Translations under genes and position numbers: made by a program
Source: an uncultured Candidatus Melainabacteria bacterium
GTDB taxonomy: Bacteria; Cyanobacteriota; Vampirovibrionia; Gastranaerophilales; Gastranaerophilaceae
Direction: 5' to 3'
Assembly: GCA_934757255.1 (NCBI GenBank)
Contig: CAKVLL010000019.1
Location: forward strand, 1-35,880
Length of the DNA: 35,880 bases
Part shown: piece by piece, positions 8,620 to 17,841 of the stretch
How positions within the stretch are numbered: the stretch's first letter is position 1
Layout of the letters: every line of letters starts with the position of its first letter
The notes under the pieces: model-generated
Told to the model about the DNA's origin: nothing
The model's input: only the letters and a program-made list of their open reading frames with translations
Database searches by the model: none

Positions 8620-9915
8620 AGAAAAAAGCAATAAAAAAAAATTTGAAAAATCAAAAAAACAAATTGTTATGGAATATTTAAGAACAATTTCTGTAACATT
8701 TGCTGTTGCACTTGTTTTTACATTATTATTATCTTTGCACGCCAGAAATGAAATGATAAGAAATTATTACTTAACACCTTCTGAGCGTTTTAAAATAGAT
8801 GAAAAAGTCGCTAAAAGTATTGTAACCCAATCAGATTTAACTCGTGATTTACTTGGTAAAAAATATGCAATTTGCATGCAAGTTGCAAGATTGTATGAAT
8901 CAATACAAGATTATCCGAACGCAGAATTTGCTTATCGAATAGCAGTTAACAAATCAAATAGTGAAAGTTATTCTGCACATCAAGGACTTGCATCAATGCT
9001 TATTACGCAGGAAAAATTCCAAGAAGCAAACGAATTTTTAGATTCTATAAAAGATATTCAAAACAAAAATTTAATTAAATTTAAAACCAGAGCTTATATA
9101 ACAATGGGAGATAAATATTACTCAATAGGTAAATATTTAAGCGCTGCTAAAAATTATGAAAAAGCGAATTACTACTACAGCAAATTTGCTAAAAAAGATA
9201 ATATTATTGATAAAGAAATTAAAACAAGAATAATAAAATCATACATCCAAACTGCTGATGTTATGGTAAATAACGGTCGCAACTCTGATGCTATACGTTT
9301 TTTAAAACACGCAGAAAAATACGATTTTAACAATTTTGAAATAAAATATAAACTTGCAATTATATATTCTGATTTAGATCCAGAAAAATCTGTTAAATAT
9401 TTTGAAACCTTATTACAAAAATCACCTCAACACATAGACTACGGTGTTTTTAATAAGGCATTACTAAAATCAGCAAATATTGCAGATATACGAGGTGATA
9501 AAACACTCTCAAAATATTACAGATACAAGATTCACTCTGTAGATATTTTTATAGATAGAAAAGTTGTTTACTCTAACGATATTGATGTTATTCTACAAAC
9601 ATTAAAAATAAAAAAAATCTTTTTAAAATACAGAATTAAAGCAAGATATAAATTTTGCAATCAATCCAATACTAACATAAAAAGACTTACTGCTGATTTT
9701 ATATTAAGACAAAACAACAAAAACGTTGAGAAATACACAAAAGAAATTGTAACATCAAATAAACCTCTAACTGCAAATGGTGGCGAAACAAAAGAGATTG
9801 AAGTTAAATTTGGCAAACATATTTTTACTAAAAAAGAATTAAACCAATACTATATTGATATTTATTTATACAAAGATGAAAAATATAAGACTTTGGTTGC
9901 AAGCATTCCGGTTCT

Positions 9916-9931
<16 letters not shown>
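8612..9931 (+). CDS. Membrane-anchored TPR protein with C-terminal beta domain
   Basis: A 439-residue protein: a very basic N-terminus (about 20 residues), one membrane helix (about 24-43, ISVTFAVALVFTLLLSL), then TPR-like pairs at about 85-300 (for example YPNAEFAYRIAVNKS and YLSAAKNYEKANYYY). A predicted beta-rich domain of about 100 residues at the end (about 335-435) includes RYKFCNQSNTNIKRL and GGETKEIEVKFGKH, resembling an FxLYD-type Ig-like domain. The body probably faces the periplasm. The start overlaps mgtC by 8 bases, so they are likely coupled (AGGAA at 8603). The 3' end overlaps the opposite-strand acidic gene by 16 bases. Function unknown. Confidence 0.8.
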
Positions 9932-11331
<1,400 letters not shown>

Positions 11332-11395
11332 TATATCTCCTTTAAAACTATTTATTTAGCGTTTTGAGTGGGTACACCTTACCACTACAATTTAT

Positions 11396-11422
11396 ATATC
11401 GGCATTTATTTTGAAAACTTTA
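11396..11422 (-). promoter_or_regulatory. Sigma-28 (FliA/SigD) promoter of the acidic gene
   Basis: On the minus strand TAAAGTTT (11422-11415), an 11-base spacer (11414-11404) and GCCGATAT (11403-11396) match the flagellar sigma consensus (TAAA-N15-GCCGATAA/T) at every conserved position. The start site should fall near 11388, leaving a leader of about 55 bases that ends in a strong AAAGGAGAT ribosome binding site. Confidence 0.85.
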
Positions 11423-11478
11423 GGATTTGTAAAGAAATTGTAACAATTTCTTCCATTTTGTTGTTCAAAACTCGCTTA

Positions 11479-11487
11479 TGCTAATAT
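11479..11487 (+). promoter_or_regulatory. Extended -10, leaderless start of rarA
   Basis: TGC-TAATAT (11479-11487) is an extended -10 box lying 6 bases before the ATG at 11494. There is no Shine-Dalgarno. The -35 is weak (TTGTTG at 11458, 18-base spacer). Confidence 0.5.
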
Positions 11488-11493
11488 ATAGTT

Positions 11494-12726
11494 ATGGATT
11501 TATTTACGCAACTGGAAGAAATCAATAAGCAAACACCTTTAGCGGAGATACTTAGACCGAAAACTTTGGATGAATTTTTAGGTCAATCAAATGTTGTTGC
11601 GCCAAATTCTCCACTTTTAAACCTATTAAAAACTCAAAGACTTTTTTCGCTTATTCTTTGGGGCACCCCAGGATGCGGAAAAACGACTCTTGCTAGATTA
11701 ATCGCGACAAAAGTAAATGCGCAGTTTATAGAATTATCTGCTGTAACTTCCGGCATAAAGGAAATCAAAGAAACTGTTGAACAGGCACGTCAAGCTTTAA
11801 GAGCAGGACAAAAAACGATTTTATTCATTGATGAAATCCATCGTTACTCAAAAACTCAACAAGATGCTTTGTTACCGCATGTAGAAAATGGAACAATCTT
11901 TCTAATAGGCTCTACTACAGAAAATCCGTCATTCCAAGTAGTTCCGGCATTATTATCAAGAGTTCAAGTAATACGCTTAAATCCTATTAACGATGTTAGT
12001 ATGGCAAAAATTGTAAATCGCGGTTTTGAATACTTAGAAAAACACTACCAGCCGATACAATTTGATGAAGAAGTAACGAAATTTATTGTGAATAACGCGA
12101 GAGGAGATGCTCGATGCGCATTAAACCTTGTTGAAAATTCTTATTTTGCAAGTAATTTTTCTAACGATACAAGGCTTTTGAGCGTTGATATATTAGAAAG
12201 TATTACTCAAAAAAGAAACACAAGGTATTCAACCCAAGAACATTATGATTGCGCTTCTGCTTTCCAAAAGAGTTTAAGAGGTTCTGACGCGAATGCGGCA
12301 ATTTATTATTTAGCAAAAATGATAGAAGCCGGTGAAGATCCAAGATTTATTGCAAGACGTTTAATTGTTTGTGCCGCAGAAGACGTAGGGTTAGCAGATC
12401 CGAACGCAATGAATATCGCAGTTAACGCTTATCGTGCGGTTGAAATAATAGGACTTCCTGAAGGACGTATACCACTCGCTAATGCTGTTGTTTATGTTGC
12501 GAATGCACCTAAATCAAATAAAATTATTATGGCTATAGACAAAGCTCTTGCAGACATTGAATCCGGTAAAGATTTTCCACCTCCTATGCACTTAAGAGAC
12601 GCACATTATAAAGACGCTAAAAAATACGGTTTTGGAGAAGGCTATATCTACACTCACGCGGCACCTGATGTTGAACAACAGTTCATGCCGGACGAATTGG
12701 TTGGAGTAAAATATTTAGAAGATTAA
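11494..12726 (+). CDS. rarA: Replication-associated recombination AAA+ ATPase RarA (MgsA)
   Basis: A 410-residue AAA+ clamp-loader-like ATPase that acts at stalled replication forks. The N-terminus LAEILRPKTLDEFLGQ is diagnostic. Walker A is WGTPGCGKTT (about 57-66), Walker B FIDEIHR (about 109-115), followed by GSTTENPSF (sensor 1 region, distinctive for RarA/WRNIP1) and LSRVQV. The C-terminal tetramerisation region contains DPRFIARRLIVCAAEDVGLADP, also typical. Length matches the family. It starts without a ribosome binding site. Its stop codon interlocks with the stop of the opposite gene through a shared TTAA (12723-12726). Confidence 0.96.
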   Translation: MDLFTQLEEINKQTPLAEILRPKTLDEFLGQSNVVAPNSPLLNLLKTQRLFSLILWGTPGCGKTTLARLIATKVNAQFIELSAVTSGIKEIKETVEQARQALRAGQKTILFIDEIHRYSKTQQDALLPHVENGTIFLIGSTTENPSFQVVPALLSRVQVIRLNPINDVSMAKIVNRGFEYLEKHYQPIQFDEEVTKFIVNNARGDARCALNLVENSYFASNFSNDTRLLSVDILESITQKRNTRYSTQEHYDCASAFQKSLRGSDANAAIYYLAKMIEAGEDPRFIARRLIVCAAEDVGLADPNAMNIAVNAYRAVEIIGLPEGRIPLANAVVYVANAPKSNKIIMAIDKALADIESGKDFPPPMHLRDAHYKDAKKYGFGEGYIYTHAAPDVEQQFMPDELVGVKYLED

Positions 12727-13631
12727 ATCATCAAAGCACCTTCTAACAACTCTGTATGACCATCGAGCAAGAATTCTGCAAATTTCTTAGTATCGATTTG
12801 TGCAGCTACAATTGACATTAAATCATCCGGAAGTTCTGTAATCATATCAACTAAAGAATCTTTGTTTAAATTTATCATAGGTTTAACCATTTCCGGCTTC
12901 ATCATTGTAGATAACATATCAATATATGTCTTATTTTCAAACAATTGTAGATATTCAGGTTTCTCTTTTGTTAATTGAAAAGTTAATTGTCTTTGAACAT
13001 CCGGATCAATTGCAGACATAAAATCTCTGTACTTATCAAGTGGCATATTCTCAATACTGGTAATAAGTTCCATAGGATTGGTTTCTTCTGACGGTTGACC
13101 GGTTACTCCTTCAACAAATTTTATCATTACTTCCGGAGGTAATAGTTTTAGCTGGTTAATAACATCAGACTTTTCTAATTCATCATGTTGAAAGAACTGC
13201 GCCAAATCTTCGTCTTTGAACATCATAACAATGTCTTGTAAAGGGAAAGCTCCCAATACAACATTTACAAGTTCTTCTATATCAACATTTTGGAGCATAT
13301 CAAGTAATTTATCCTGAGTAAAAAAGTATAACCCCATAACCAAATCTTCACTATCAAGCATTGGTAAAATTTTTTCTCTTGTTTCAGAATTCATATTATG
13401 TAAAAGTACAAATTTATTCTCAACATCAGTCAACTTAAATATTTTTATCAATTTTGCAGGAGAATTATACATTTCTTGAGCATATTTTACAGCTTGACTA
13501 TTTCCCTGCGCAGCTTCTGCTTCAATAATCTCGTCAACAGTTTTTAGACCATAATCCTGAATCATTCTGGAAGAGGTTATGTTCATTCTCTCTGCAAATA
13601 ATTTCATATTAGCATCTATAACTAATGACAT
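12723..13631 (-). CDS. MgtE_N/FliG-like helical repeat protein
   Basis: A 302-residue, soluble, all-helical protein. Short helical pairs with D/E-L-V/M patterns recur (LPMLDSEDLVMGLYFF, NVDIEELVNVVLGAF, LNKDSLVDMITELPDD, IDTKKFAEFLLDGH). These resemble the superhelical MgtE intracellular N-domain shared with the flagellar motor protein FliG. No membrane helices are present, so it is not a full MgtE transporter, and no clear FliG C-terminal torque motif is seen. AAGGAGAAA precedes the ATG at 13631. Presence of flhB and a fliO-like gene nearby makes a motility role possible. This is inference; family level confidence is moderate. Confidence 0.7.
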   Translation of the reverse strand: MSLVIDANMKLFAERMNITSSRMIQDYGLKTVDEIIEAEAAQGNSQAVKYAQEMYNSPAKLIKIFKLTDVENKFVLLHNMNSETREKILPMLDSEDLVMGLYFFTQDKLLDMLQNVDIEELVNVVLGAFPLQDIVMMFKDEDLAQFFQHDELEKSDVINQLKLLPPEVMIKFVEGVTGQPSEETNPMELITSIENMPLDKYRDFMSAIDPDVQRQLTFQLTKEKPEYLQLFENKTYIDMLSTMMKPEMVKPMINLNKDSLVDMITELPDDLMSIVAAQIDTKKFAEFLLDGHTELLEGALMI

Positions 13632-13702
13632 TCTTTCTCCTTATATTTATCTTATATATATAAAGTATATTTTTAATAAATAATTGCTTATTTTGTAAAG
13701 GT

Positions 13703-13732
13703 TTGTAACAATGAATTATAATGTGTTATAAT
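13703..13732 (+). promoter_or_regulatory. Promoter of the exported hydrolase-fold gene (near-leaderless)
   Basis: TTGTAA (13703-13708), an 18-base spacer, and extended -10 TGT-TATAAT (-10 at 13727-13732) lie 9 bases before the ATG at 13742. No ribosome binding site is seen. Confidence 0.6.
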
Positions 13733-13741
13733 TAGACTGTT

Positions 13742-14506
13742 ATGAAAAGAATTATACTCATTTTAACATTATTTTTAATATTAATAAATACAGTTGCAAA
13801 TGCAGCTTCTACTACAGTCATAAAAGAAATTACGGCGAATTCTGCTGACGGTTTTACTATGAAAGGTTATCTTGAATATCCAAAAGTTAAGGATAAGAAA
13901 GAATTTCAAACGGTTGTTCTACTGCACTCTCTTGGGTATTCTTCTGATTGGTGGAGTAATTTACCACAAGAATTGTTAAATCAAGGTTATGCTGTTTTGA
14001 AAATTGACTTAAGAGGACACGGAAAGAGCGTATATAATGCAAAACTCGTTCGAACTTCATGGTCAAGCATGACAAATAATGCTTATGCAAAATATCCAGA
14101 CGACGTAATAAAGGTTATTGAACAAGTTAAACTAGAAAACAGCAAAAAAGTTTTCTTTAACAACTGGGCGATTGTAGGTTCTGATATTGGCGCCAGCACT
14201 GCTATTCTAGTGGCAGATAAAATTGAACACAAGCCAAAGACGCTTGTTCTTTTATCACCGGTTGTAAAAACAAGAGGACTATACATACCTGTAAAACTTG
14301 CAAACTTAAATGACATTGATATTTTTTCAATATCCGGAACGAACGATATTTCCGGACAAAACACAGAAAAGTATTTAAAAAAATTCGCTCAATCAACATT
14401 TGCAACATATACATCAGAAGCACGTTCTACAGGCATGCTTTTGTTTAAAAATGATAACACACTCGCAAGAATTGTTACAAGTTGGATAAAAGAGTATTTA
14501 AAATAA
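13742..14506 (+). CDS. Exported alpha/beta-hydrolase-fold protein with altered catalytic residues
   Basis: A 254-residue protein with a signal peptide (KRIILILTLFLILIN core; cleavage near ANA-A, residue 21-22). The fold is clear: VVLLHSLGYSSDWW (oxyanion region, H62), LKIDLRGHGKS (88-96), the nucleophile elbow AIVGSDIGAS (143-152), and the acid-loop ISGTND (197-202). The elbow has Asp148 where esterases have Ser. The C-terminal motif that normally holds the catalytic His reads EARSTGML (226-233) with no His. It may therefore be a non-catalytic binding protein, or use an Asp nucleophile as epoxide hydrolases and dehalogenases do, but then a His is still expected. Substrate unknown. Confidence 0.82.
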   Translation: MKRIILILTLFLILINTVANAASTTVIKEITANSADGFTMKGYLEYPKVKDKKEFQTVVLLHSLGYSSDWWSNLPQELLNQGYAVLKIDLRGHGKSVYNAKLVRTSWSSMTNNAYAKYPDDVIKVIEQVKLENSKKVFFNNWAIVGSDIGASTAILVADKIEHKPKTLVLLSPVVKTRGLYIPVKLANLNDIDIFSISGTNDISGQNTEKYLKKFAQSTFATYTSEARSTGMLLFKNDNTLARIVTSWIKEYLK

Positions 14507-14531
14507 AACCTGAATCATCTCACAGAATAAA

Positions 14532-14559
14532 TTGACAAGATAAATTTTTTTATTAATAA
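14532..14559 (+). promoter_or_regulatory. Promoter of the zinc-ribbon gene
   Basis: A perfect -35 TTGACA (14532-14537) is followed after 16 bases by TAATAA (14554-14559). GAGAGGTGA follows, 4 bases before the ATG at 14579. Confidence 0.55.
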
Positions 14560-14578
14560 ATTTATAGAGAGGTGACAA

Positions 14579-14950
14579 ATGTTTTTAACAGAATTATTTA
14601 CGCACAAATGCAATCATGAGCACGTAACACCGGACAAAGATATTGCATACTGTCCTGATTGTGGAAAATTAATTAAAAATGAATGGTATATTACACGTTG
14701 TGCTTGTTGTGGTGTTAAATTAAAAACAATGGTAAAAAAAGAAGAAGTCGTACCACAATTACATTATTGTTATAATTGTGGAAGCGAAGAATTTAAAGTT
14801 GAAAAACTTAAAGAAATAAATTTTATAGATATTAGATTTGCCGCACTAAAAAAAGAAGTTATTGAAAACAAAAAACATATTTGTACAACTACACGCTGCT
14901 GGCAAGAAAAAACAAACGTGCAACCAAGATTGCTAGTACAACACCTGTAA
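14579..14950 (+). CDS. Small zinc-ribbon protein
   Basis: A 123-residue soluble protein with repeated Cys pairs: CPDC (25-28), CACC (41-44), CYNC (64-67), and a last pair C102/C107. The first three pairs with spaced CxxCG knuckles imply two zinc ribbons. No family name can be given with certainty. AGAGGTGA lies just before the ATG, and a perfect TTGACA promoter box precedes it. The last 62 bases overlap the end of spmB on the other strand. The terminal 20 residues encoded there lack the Cys/Lys character of the rest, so the overlap may have arisen by loss of an earlier stop. Confidence 0.75.
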   Translation: MFLTELFTHKCNHEHVTPDKDIAYCPDCGKLIKNEWYITRCACCGVKLKTMVKKEEVVPQLHYCYNCGSEEFKVEKLKEINFIDIRFAALKKEVIENKKHICTTTRCWQEKTNVQPRLLVQHL

Positions 14951-15410
14951 CATCAGCAATAATTCCTGTTAATAAAGCATATCGAAACTTCTTTATACCA
15001 ACAGAGCCAAAATATACGGCTAAAACGTAAAATGTTGTTTCGGAACTGCCAACCATAATTGCAGCTAATTTTGTAATATAAGCATCTGGTCCAAAATTAT
15101 TTGCTATATCTGAAAATAATCCTAAGGTAGCAGAACCCGATAGTGACCTTGTTAATATAATCGGAACAATCTCTGCCGGTACAACTCCACTGGCAACATT
15201 TTTTATCAAATCAATAGCACCACTCGCTTTAAACATTGAAATTCCAACAATTATAGCAACCAAATATGGAATTATGGAAACAGCAACTCCAAAACCATCT
15301 TTTGCACCTTCTATAAATTCTTCATAAACCGGTACTTTTTTACACACACCAACTCCCAAAATAACTATAATCATTATCGGAAGAATATATAATGAAATTT
15401 TCTCAAACAT
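14889..15410 (-). CDS. spmB: Spore maturation protein B-like membrane protein (SpmB)
   Basis: A 173-residue membrane protein with about five hydrophobic segments. The SpmB signature is present: YEEFIEGAKDGF (29-40), then LTRSLSGSATLGLFSDI and SSETTFYVLAVYFGSVGIKK. Length matches SpmB (about 175). In Bacillus, SpmA/SpmB affect spore core dehydration. Both belong to the nucleoside-recognition (Gate) domain group and are widespread in bacteria that do not form spores, where their substrate is unknown. Start overlaps spmA by 8 bases. The 3' end overlaps the zinc-ribbon gene by 62 bases on the opposite strand. Confidence 0.9.
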   Translation of the reverse strand: MFEKISLYILPIMIIVILGVGVCKKVPVYEEFIEGAKDGFGVAVSIIPYLVAIIVGISMFKASGAIDLIKNVASGVVPAEIVPIILTRSLSGSATLGLFSDIANNFGPDAYITKLAAIMVGSSETTFYVLAVYFGSVGIKKFRYALLTGIIADVTGVVLAILVARLFFLASSV

Positions 15411-15987
15411 TTTTCCTCCAAATTCTTTTCAAAATAAGAGCTGTTAAAATTGCAGTAAAAAAAGAAAGTGTTGTGACAATAAGTGTAGGTAAAATTATTT
15501 CAGACGGATTCTTTGCACCTGTACCTACTAAAATTGCAATAACCGTTGCCGGTATAATTTGAAATCCTGCCGTATTCATACCCAAAAACATACACATACT
15601 ATCAGTTGCTTCATCTTTATTTTTATTATCTTTTTGTAATTCCTTCATCACCTTCAAGCCAATCGGAGTTGCTGCATTAGTAAGCCCGAGTGCATTAGCA
15701 GCTATACTCATTGTAATATCACCAATTGCAACATCATCATGTTTAATATCAGGAAATAATACCTTTGCAATAGGCTTTAATAACCGAGAAAGGACTTGAA
15801 CAAAACCCGCTTTTTCTGCTATACGCATAATTCCTAGCCAAAATGTCATAATTCCAATCAGAGAAAAGGAAATTTTAACCGCAGTATTACAAGCTAAAAG
15901 CATTGAATTAGTAACTTCACCAAGAGTATTATTAAAAATTCCGACAAAAATTGAAATTGCTATTAAACAAAAAAAGATATAATTCAT
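15403..15987 (-). CDS. spmA: Spore maturation protein A-like membrane protein (SpmA)
   Basis: A 194-residue membrane protein. It carries the SpmA landmarks MTFWLGIMRIAEKAG, the conserved ANALGLTNAATPIGLKVM (112-129) and MCMFLGMNTAGFQIIP, with about five hydrophobic segments. It is the first gene of a two-gene unit with spmB (8-base overlap). Together they probably form a membrane complex; transport of a small solute is inference. No sporulation gene is seen elsewhere in the window. The promoter is predicted to be leaderless and lies back to back with that of the sigma-factor gene. Confidence 0.91.
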   Translation of the reverse strand: MNYIFFCLIAISIFVGIFNNTLGEVTNSMLLACNTAVKISFSLIGIMTFWLGIMRIAEKAGFVQVLSRLLKPIAKVLFPDIKHDDVAIGDITMSIAANALGLTNAATPIGLKVMKELQKDNKNKDEATDSMCMFLGMNTAGFQIIPATVIAILVGTGAKNPSEIILPTLIVTTLSFFTAILTALILKRIWRKNV

Positions 15988-15993
15988 AGAATA

Positions 15994-16022
15994 ATATTAG
16001 TTCAAAAAAGATACTTTGTCGA
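15994..16022 (-). promoter_or_regulatory. Predicted leaderless promoter of spmA-spmB
   Basis: On the minus strand TCGACA (16022-16017), a 17-base spacer and TAATAT (15999-15994) lie 6 bases before the ATG at 15987. No Shine-Dalgarno. Its -35 is only 11 bases from the -35 of the divergent sigma-factor promoter. Confidence 0.6.
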
Positions 16023-16033
16023 TGTATTACAAT

Positions 16034-16062
16034 TTGATAATAAGAAAACCTCATGTTATCAT
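16034..16062 (+). promoter_or_regulatory. Promoter of the SigF-like sigma gene (near-leaderless)
   Basis: TTGATA (16034-16039), 17 bases, then TATCAT (16057-16062) with an upstream TG extension (16054-16055). The ATG at 16072 is 9 bases beyond. No ribosome binding site is seen. Confidence 0.65.
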
Positions 16063-16071
16063 TATTTTGTT

Positions 16072-16863
16072 ATGCTAGAAAAGAAAAGTGAGCAAAAAAC
16101 CTATGAACTTATTCAAAGTTGGCTTGAAGACTACAAGTCGACAGTTGATAAATACAAAAAAACTAAAATAAAAGCGCTGATAGTCACTAGAATGTTACCT
16201 ATAATTAAAAAAATTGCCAGAACAATCGCAAGACGTTCTTATGACCCTATAGAAGATATGGTTCAAGCAGGAGCGATTGGACTTCTTAAAGCAATTGACA
16301 GTTATTCTGAAAATGTAAATGACAATTTTAAAATATACGCCGGTTATTTAATAATCGGAGAAATGAAACATTTTTTGCGAGATAAACTTAATACAATAAG
16401 AGTTCCAAGACACATACAAGAACTTTCTTATCGTATAAACACATTTACGAGTTCTCTGACTTTCGAGCAATTAAATGAATTAACAAACGACGAAGTTGCC
16501 GAAGCACTTAATGTTTCTACAAAAGATGTAGATTTTGCACTTCAAGCAGACAGAAGAAAAAACACAATTTCGTTAGATGATATTTATTCTACAGATTCAG
16601 ATAACTTAAGTTATGAAGAAGTTCTATCCAACAATGATTACAAAGAAACCAGAGAGAATGAAGACACTAAAATAATTCTAAAAGATGTGATTGAAAAACT
16701 TCCAAAAGAATATAAAGACATTGTAAAACTTTATTATTATGAAGATTTAAGCCAAAAAGACATCGCTCAAAGACTAAACTTAACCCCAATGCAAACATCA
16801 AGAAAATTAAAAAAGTCATTTAGTTTACTTTACAAAATGATTGCAGACAAAACTGGAGTTTAA
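16072..16863 (+). CDS. Alternative sigma-70 factor, group 3 (SigF/SigB-like)
   Basis: A 263-residue sigma factor. Region 2 contains DMVQAGAIGLLKAIDSYS (about 63-80) and the -10 recognition part YAGYLIIGEMKHFLRD. IRVPRHIQEL (about 112-121) starts region 3, a hallmark of SigF/SigB-type factors. Region 4 is LPKEYKDIVKLYYYEDLSQKD plus a helix-turn-helix AQRLNLTPMQTSRKLKKS. In Cyanobacteria the related SigF controls pilus and motility genes, which agrees with the prepilin peptidase one base downstream. No anti-sigma or anti-anti-sigma gene is adjacent. Group is by motif; target genes are unknown. Confidence 0.9.
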   Translation: MLEKKSEQKTYELIQSWLEDYKSTVDKYKKTKIKALIVTRMLPIIKKIARTIARRSYDPIEDMVQAGAIGLLKAIDSYSENVNDNFKIYAGYLIIGEMKHFLRDKLNTIRVPRHIQELSYRINTFTSSLTFEQLNELTNDEVAEALNVSTKDVDFALQADRRKNTISLDDIYSTDSDNLSYEEVLSNNDYKETRENEDTKIILKDVIEKLPKEYKDIVKLYYYEDLSQKDIAQRLNLTPMQTSRKLKKSFSLLYKMIADKTGV

Positions 16864-16864
16864 A

Positions 16865-17758
16865 ATGGATTTATATCATTACTTGCTTTTCTGGATATGT
16901 ATAATTGGACTTTGTTTAGGAAGTTTCTTCAACGTAGTAATATTACGTTCTTTGAATAATGAAAGCATTATTTTCCCTGCTTCTAAATGTCCTAAATGCA
17001 ATCATGAATTGTACTTTTGGCATAATATACCTGTAATTTCTTACATTTTTCTTCGTGGGAAATGTTATTTCTGCAAAGAAAAAATTAGCATTCAATACCC
17101 AATTATTGAATTAATAACAATGTTGTTATTCGGATATTCATTTATTAAATTCGGAATAAGCGTAAAAACACTATTTGTTTTATTTTGGGTTTCTTGCTTT
17201 ATTATTATGACTACGACAGACTTAAAAGCAAAATTAGTTGATTGTAATATCGCAATAGCATTGGGAATTAGTGGAATTTTGTACAACTCTATTATTGGGG
17301 GAAAATTAGGAGCTTTATATTCAATTTTAGGATTAATCGTCGGAGTATTAATTCTAGAATTAATTGCAAGAAGCGGATATTTTTTAGCTAATACAAGAGC
17401 AATGGGCGAAGCAGATACTTACGTTGCAGGTGCAATGGGTGCTATTGTTGGAAAAGATATTTTATCCGTTTTATTATATGCACTTATTGTTTCAATGATA
17501 TTTATTATTCCAATGTTCTTATATACACAATACAAACAAAATAATAAATTCACTTGCATTTCTGCTATTTTATTTACATTAGCTGTTTTGATATTCAAAT
17601 TCTTTTTCCAAAATTATTTAATGCTCGCTTTAGTTATTTTAACTGGTGCAATATTTGCATATTCAACACTAAAAGGAATTAAAAATAGAGAAAACGTAAA
17701 CTATTTACCTTATGTTCCTGCACTTGCATTAGGAATGTTTATTCATACTTTCTTTTAA
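16865..17758 (+). CDS. pilD: Prepilin peptidase (type IV leader peptidase)
   Basis: A 297-residue polytopic membrane aspartyl protease that cleaves and N-methylates type IV prepilins or pseudopilins. Zinc-binding CPKC (42-45) and CYFC (67-70) flank HNIPVISYIFLRGK, as in full-length bifunctional enzymes. The catalytic Asp residues are D119 (TTTDLKAKLVD) and D184 in MGEADTYVAGAMGA. The second motif is normally GxGD; here Ala replaces the second Gly. About eight hydrophobic helices are seen. I chose the ATG at 16865 (TGGAG 6 bases before). The frame is open to a TTG at 16841 inside the sigma gene. It sits 1 base after the sigma stop, so they are co-transcribed. No pilin genes are in the window. 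Confidence 0.93.
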   Translation: MDLYHYLLFWICIIGLCLGSFFNVVILRSLNNESIIFPASKCPKCNHELYFWHNIPVISYIFLRGKCYFCKEKISIQYPIIELITMLLFGYSFIKFGISVKTLFVLFWVSCFIIMTTTDLKAKLVDCNIAIALGISGILYNSIIGGKLGALYSILGLIVGVLILELIARSGYFLANTRAMGEADTYVAGAMGAIVGKDILSVLLYALIVSMIFIIPMFLYTQYKQNNKFTCISAILFTLAVLIFKFFFQNYLMLALVILTGAIFAYSTLKGIKNRENVNYLPYVPALALGMFIHTFF

Positions 17759-17792
17759 AAAGATGTGGAAACTGCACAACAGTTTCCACATC
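17757..17792 (-). terminator. Intrinsic terminator of clpB
   Basis: A perfect 13-bp stem (17762-17774 with 17780-17792) has a 5-base loop. On the minus strand it is followed by five T residues (17761-17757). It lies 49 bases past the clpB stop. The T-tract overlaps the stop codon of the convergent prepilin peptidase gene. No T-tract follows on the plus strand. Confidence 0.85.
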
Positions 17793-17841
17793 CTAAAGAA
17801 TTTAGCTTGCAAATTAATTACTATTTACCAATAACAATAAT

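Noticed and set aside
11366..11386. Inverted-repeat-like AGTGGGTA...TTACCACT in the leader of the acidic gene
   Set aside because: Only five contiguous pairs form; the arms are mis-registered by one base, so it is too weak to call as an operator or hairpin.
13632..13700. Possible sigma-28 site (TAAGATAA) before the FliG-like gene
   Set aside because: It lacks the GCC core and the nearest TAAA is at the wrong spacing.
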